From the IMG/VR virus record IMGVR_UViG_3300023116_004122, positions 1 to 26,879 of that record: a stretch of DNA of 26,879 nt. One strand, given 5' to 3'. The stretch comes from a virus. The notes below the pieces were generated by a model. It saw only the letters and a list, made by a program, of their open reading frames with translations. It searched no databases and was not told the origin of the DNA. Below are positions 26,857 to 26,879 of this stretch, piece after piece. Both the position numbers and the translations under genes were made by a program. Within the stretch, counting starts at the first letter, position 1. Each line of letters begins with the position of its first letter.

Positions 26857-26879
26857 TTTAACCGGGACAAACCTAGTCT

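Overview
The window looks like part of a T4-like cyanophage (a marine cyanomyovirus), most likely infecting Synechococcus. The reasons are a truncated phage psbA (photosystem II D1) at the left edge, T4-type late promoter motifs (NATAAATA) in front of several genes, seven phage tRNA genes, very tight packing with ATGA/TGATG/TAATG start-stop overlaps, modest GC, and many short conserved-hypothetical genes. Almost everything is on the minus strand; only three exported-protein genes (19.7-21.3 kb) are on the plus strand.

Layout from left to right. 1-1042: psbA (first 167 codons, high-light Glu130 type) with a host-sigma-like promoter and a hairpin leader, plus two small genes. 1133-14581: one uninterrupted minus-strand operon of 17 overlapping genes for surface-sugar synthesis. 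Its promoter-proximal end makes or converts nucleotide sugars: a mannose-6-phosphate isomerase-type cupin, a dTDP-glucose 4,6-dehydratase-like SDR, a second SDR, a RfbH/E1-type 3-dehydratase that keeps its PLP-site His and a 2Fe-2S cysteine set, and a GDP-mannose 3,5-epimerase. The distal part holds about nine glycosyltransferases from different families (GT2, GT10, GT11, GT17, GT25, exostosin-like, DUF5672 and others), two FkbM-type methyltransferases and a 2OG-Fe(II) oxygenase-like protein. No flippase, polymerase or exporter is visible, so the products would have to feed a host pathway or decorate host envelope or virion. 14582-14796: a structured leader with two tandem hairpins of the same loop and compensated stems, directly in front of this operon.

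14797-19417: small hypothetical genes, an orphan Phd/YefM-like antitoxin, two more 2OG oxygenase-like proteins, a zinc-ribbon protein, a SAM methyltransferase, a small exported outer-membrane-barrel-like protein with its own late promoter and terminator, and seven tRNAs (Val-TAC, Ala-TGC, Leu-TAG, Gly-TCC, Thr-TGT, Asn-GTT, Arg-TCT). Three of the tRNA transcription units begin with near-consensus TTGACA/TATAAT promoters, which suggests early expression by host RNA polymerase. tRNA-Val instead sits inside an operon and overlaps protein genes at both ends.

19414-26879: a divergent late-promoter region, three plus-strand genes with signal peptides, then minus-strand genes for a proline-rich membrane-anchored protein, several small membrane proteins, a staphylococcal-nuclease-type nuclease, a pair of out-of-frame overlapping small genes, an exported HEGWH putative metalloprotease, a small protein paralogous to the one next to psbA, an exported lysozyme-like protein, and a GIY-YIG endonuclease behind a late promoter. 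All calls come from reading the sequence; no database search or structure prediction was run.
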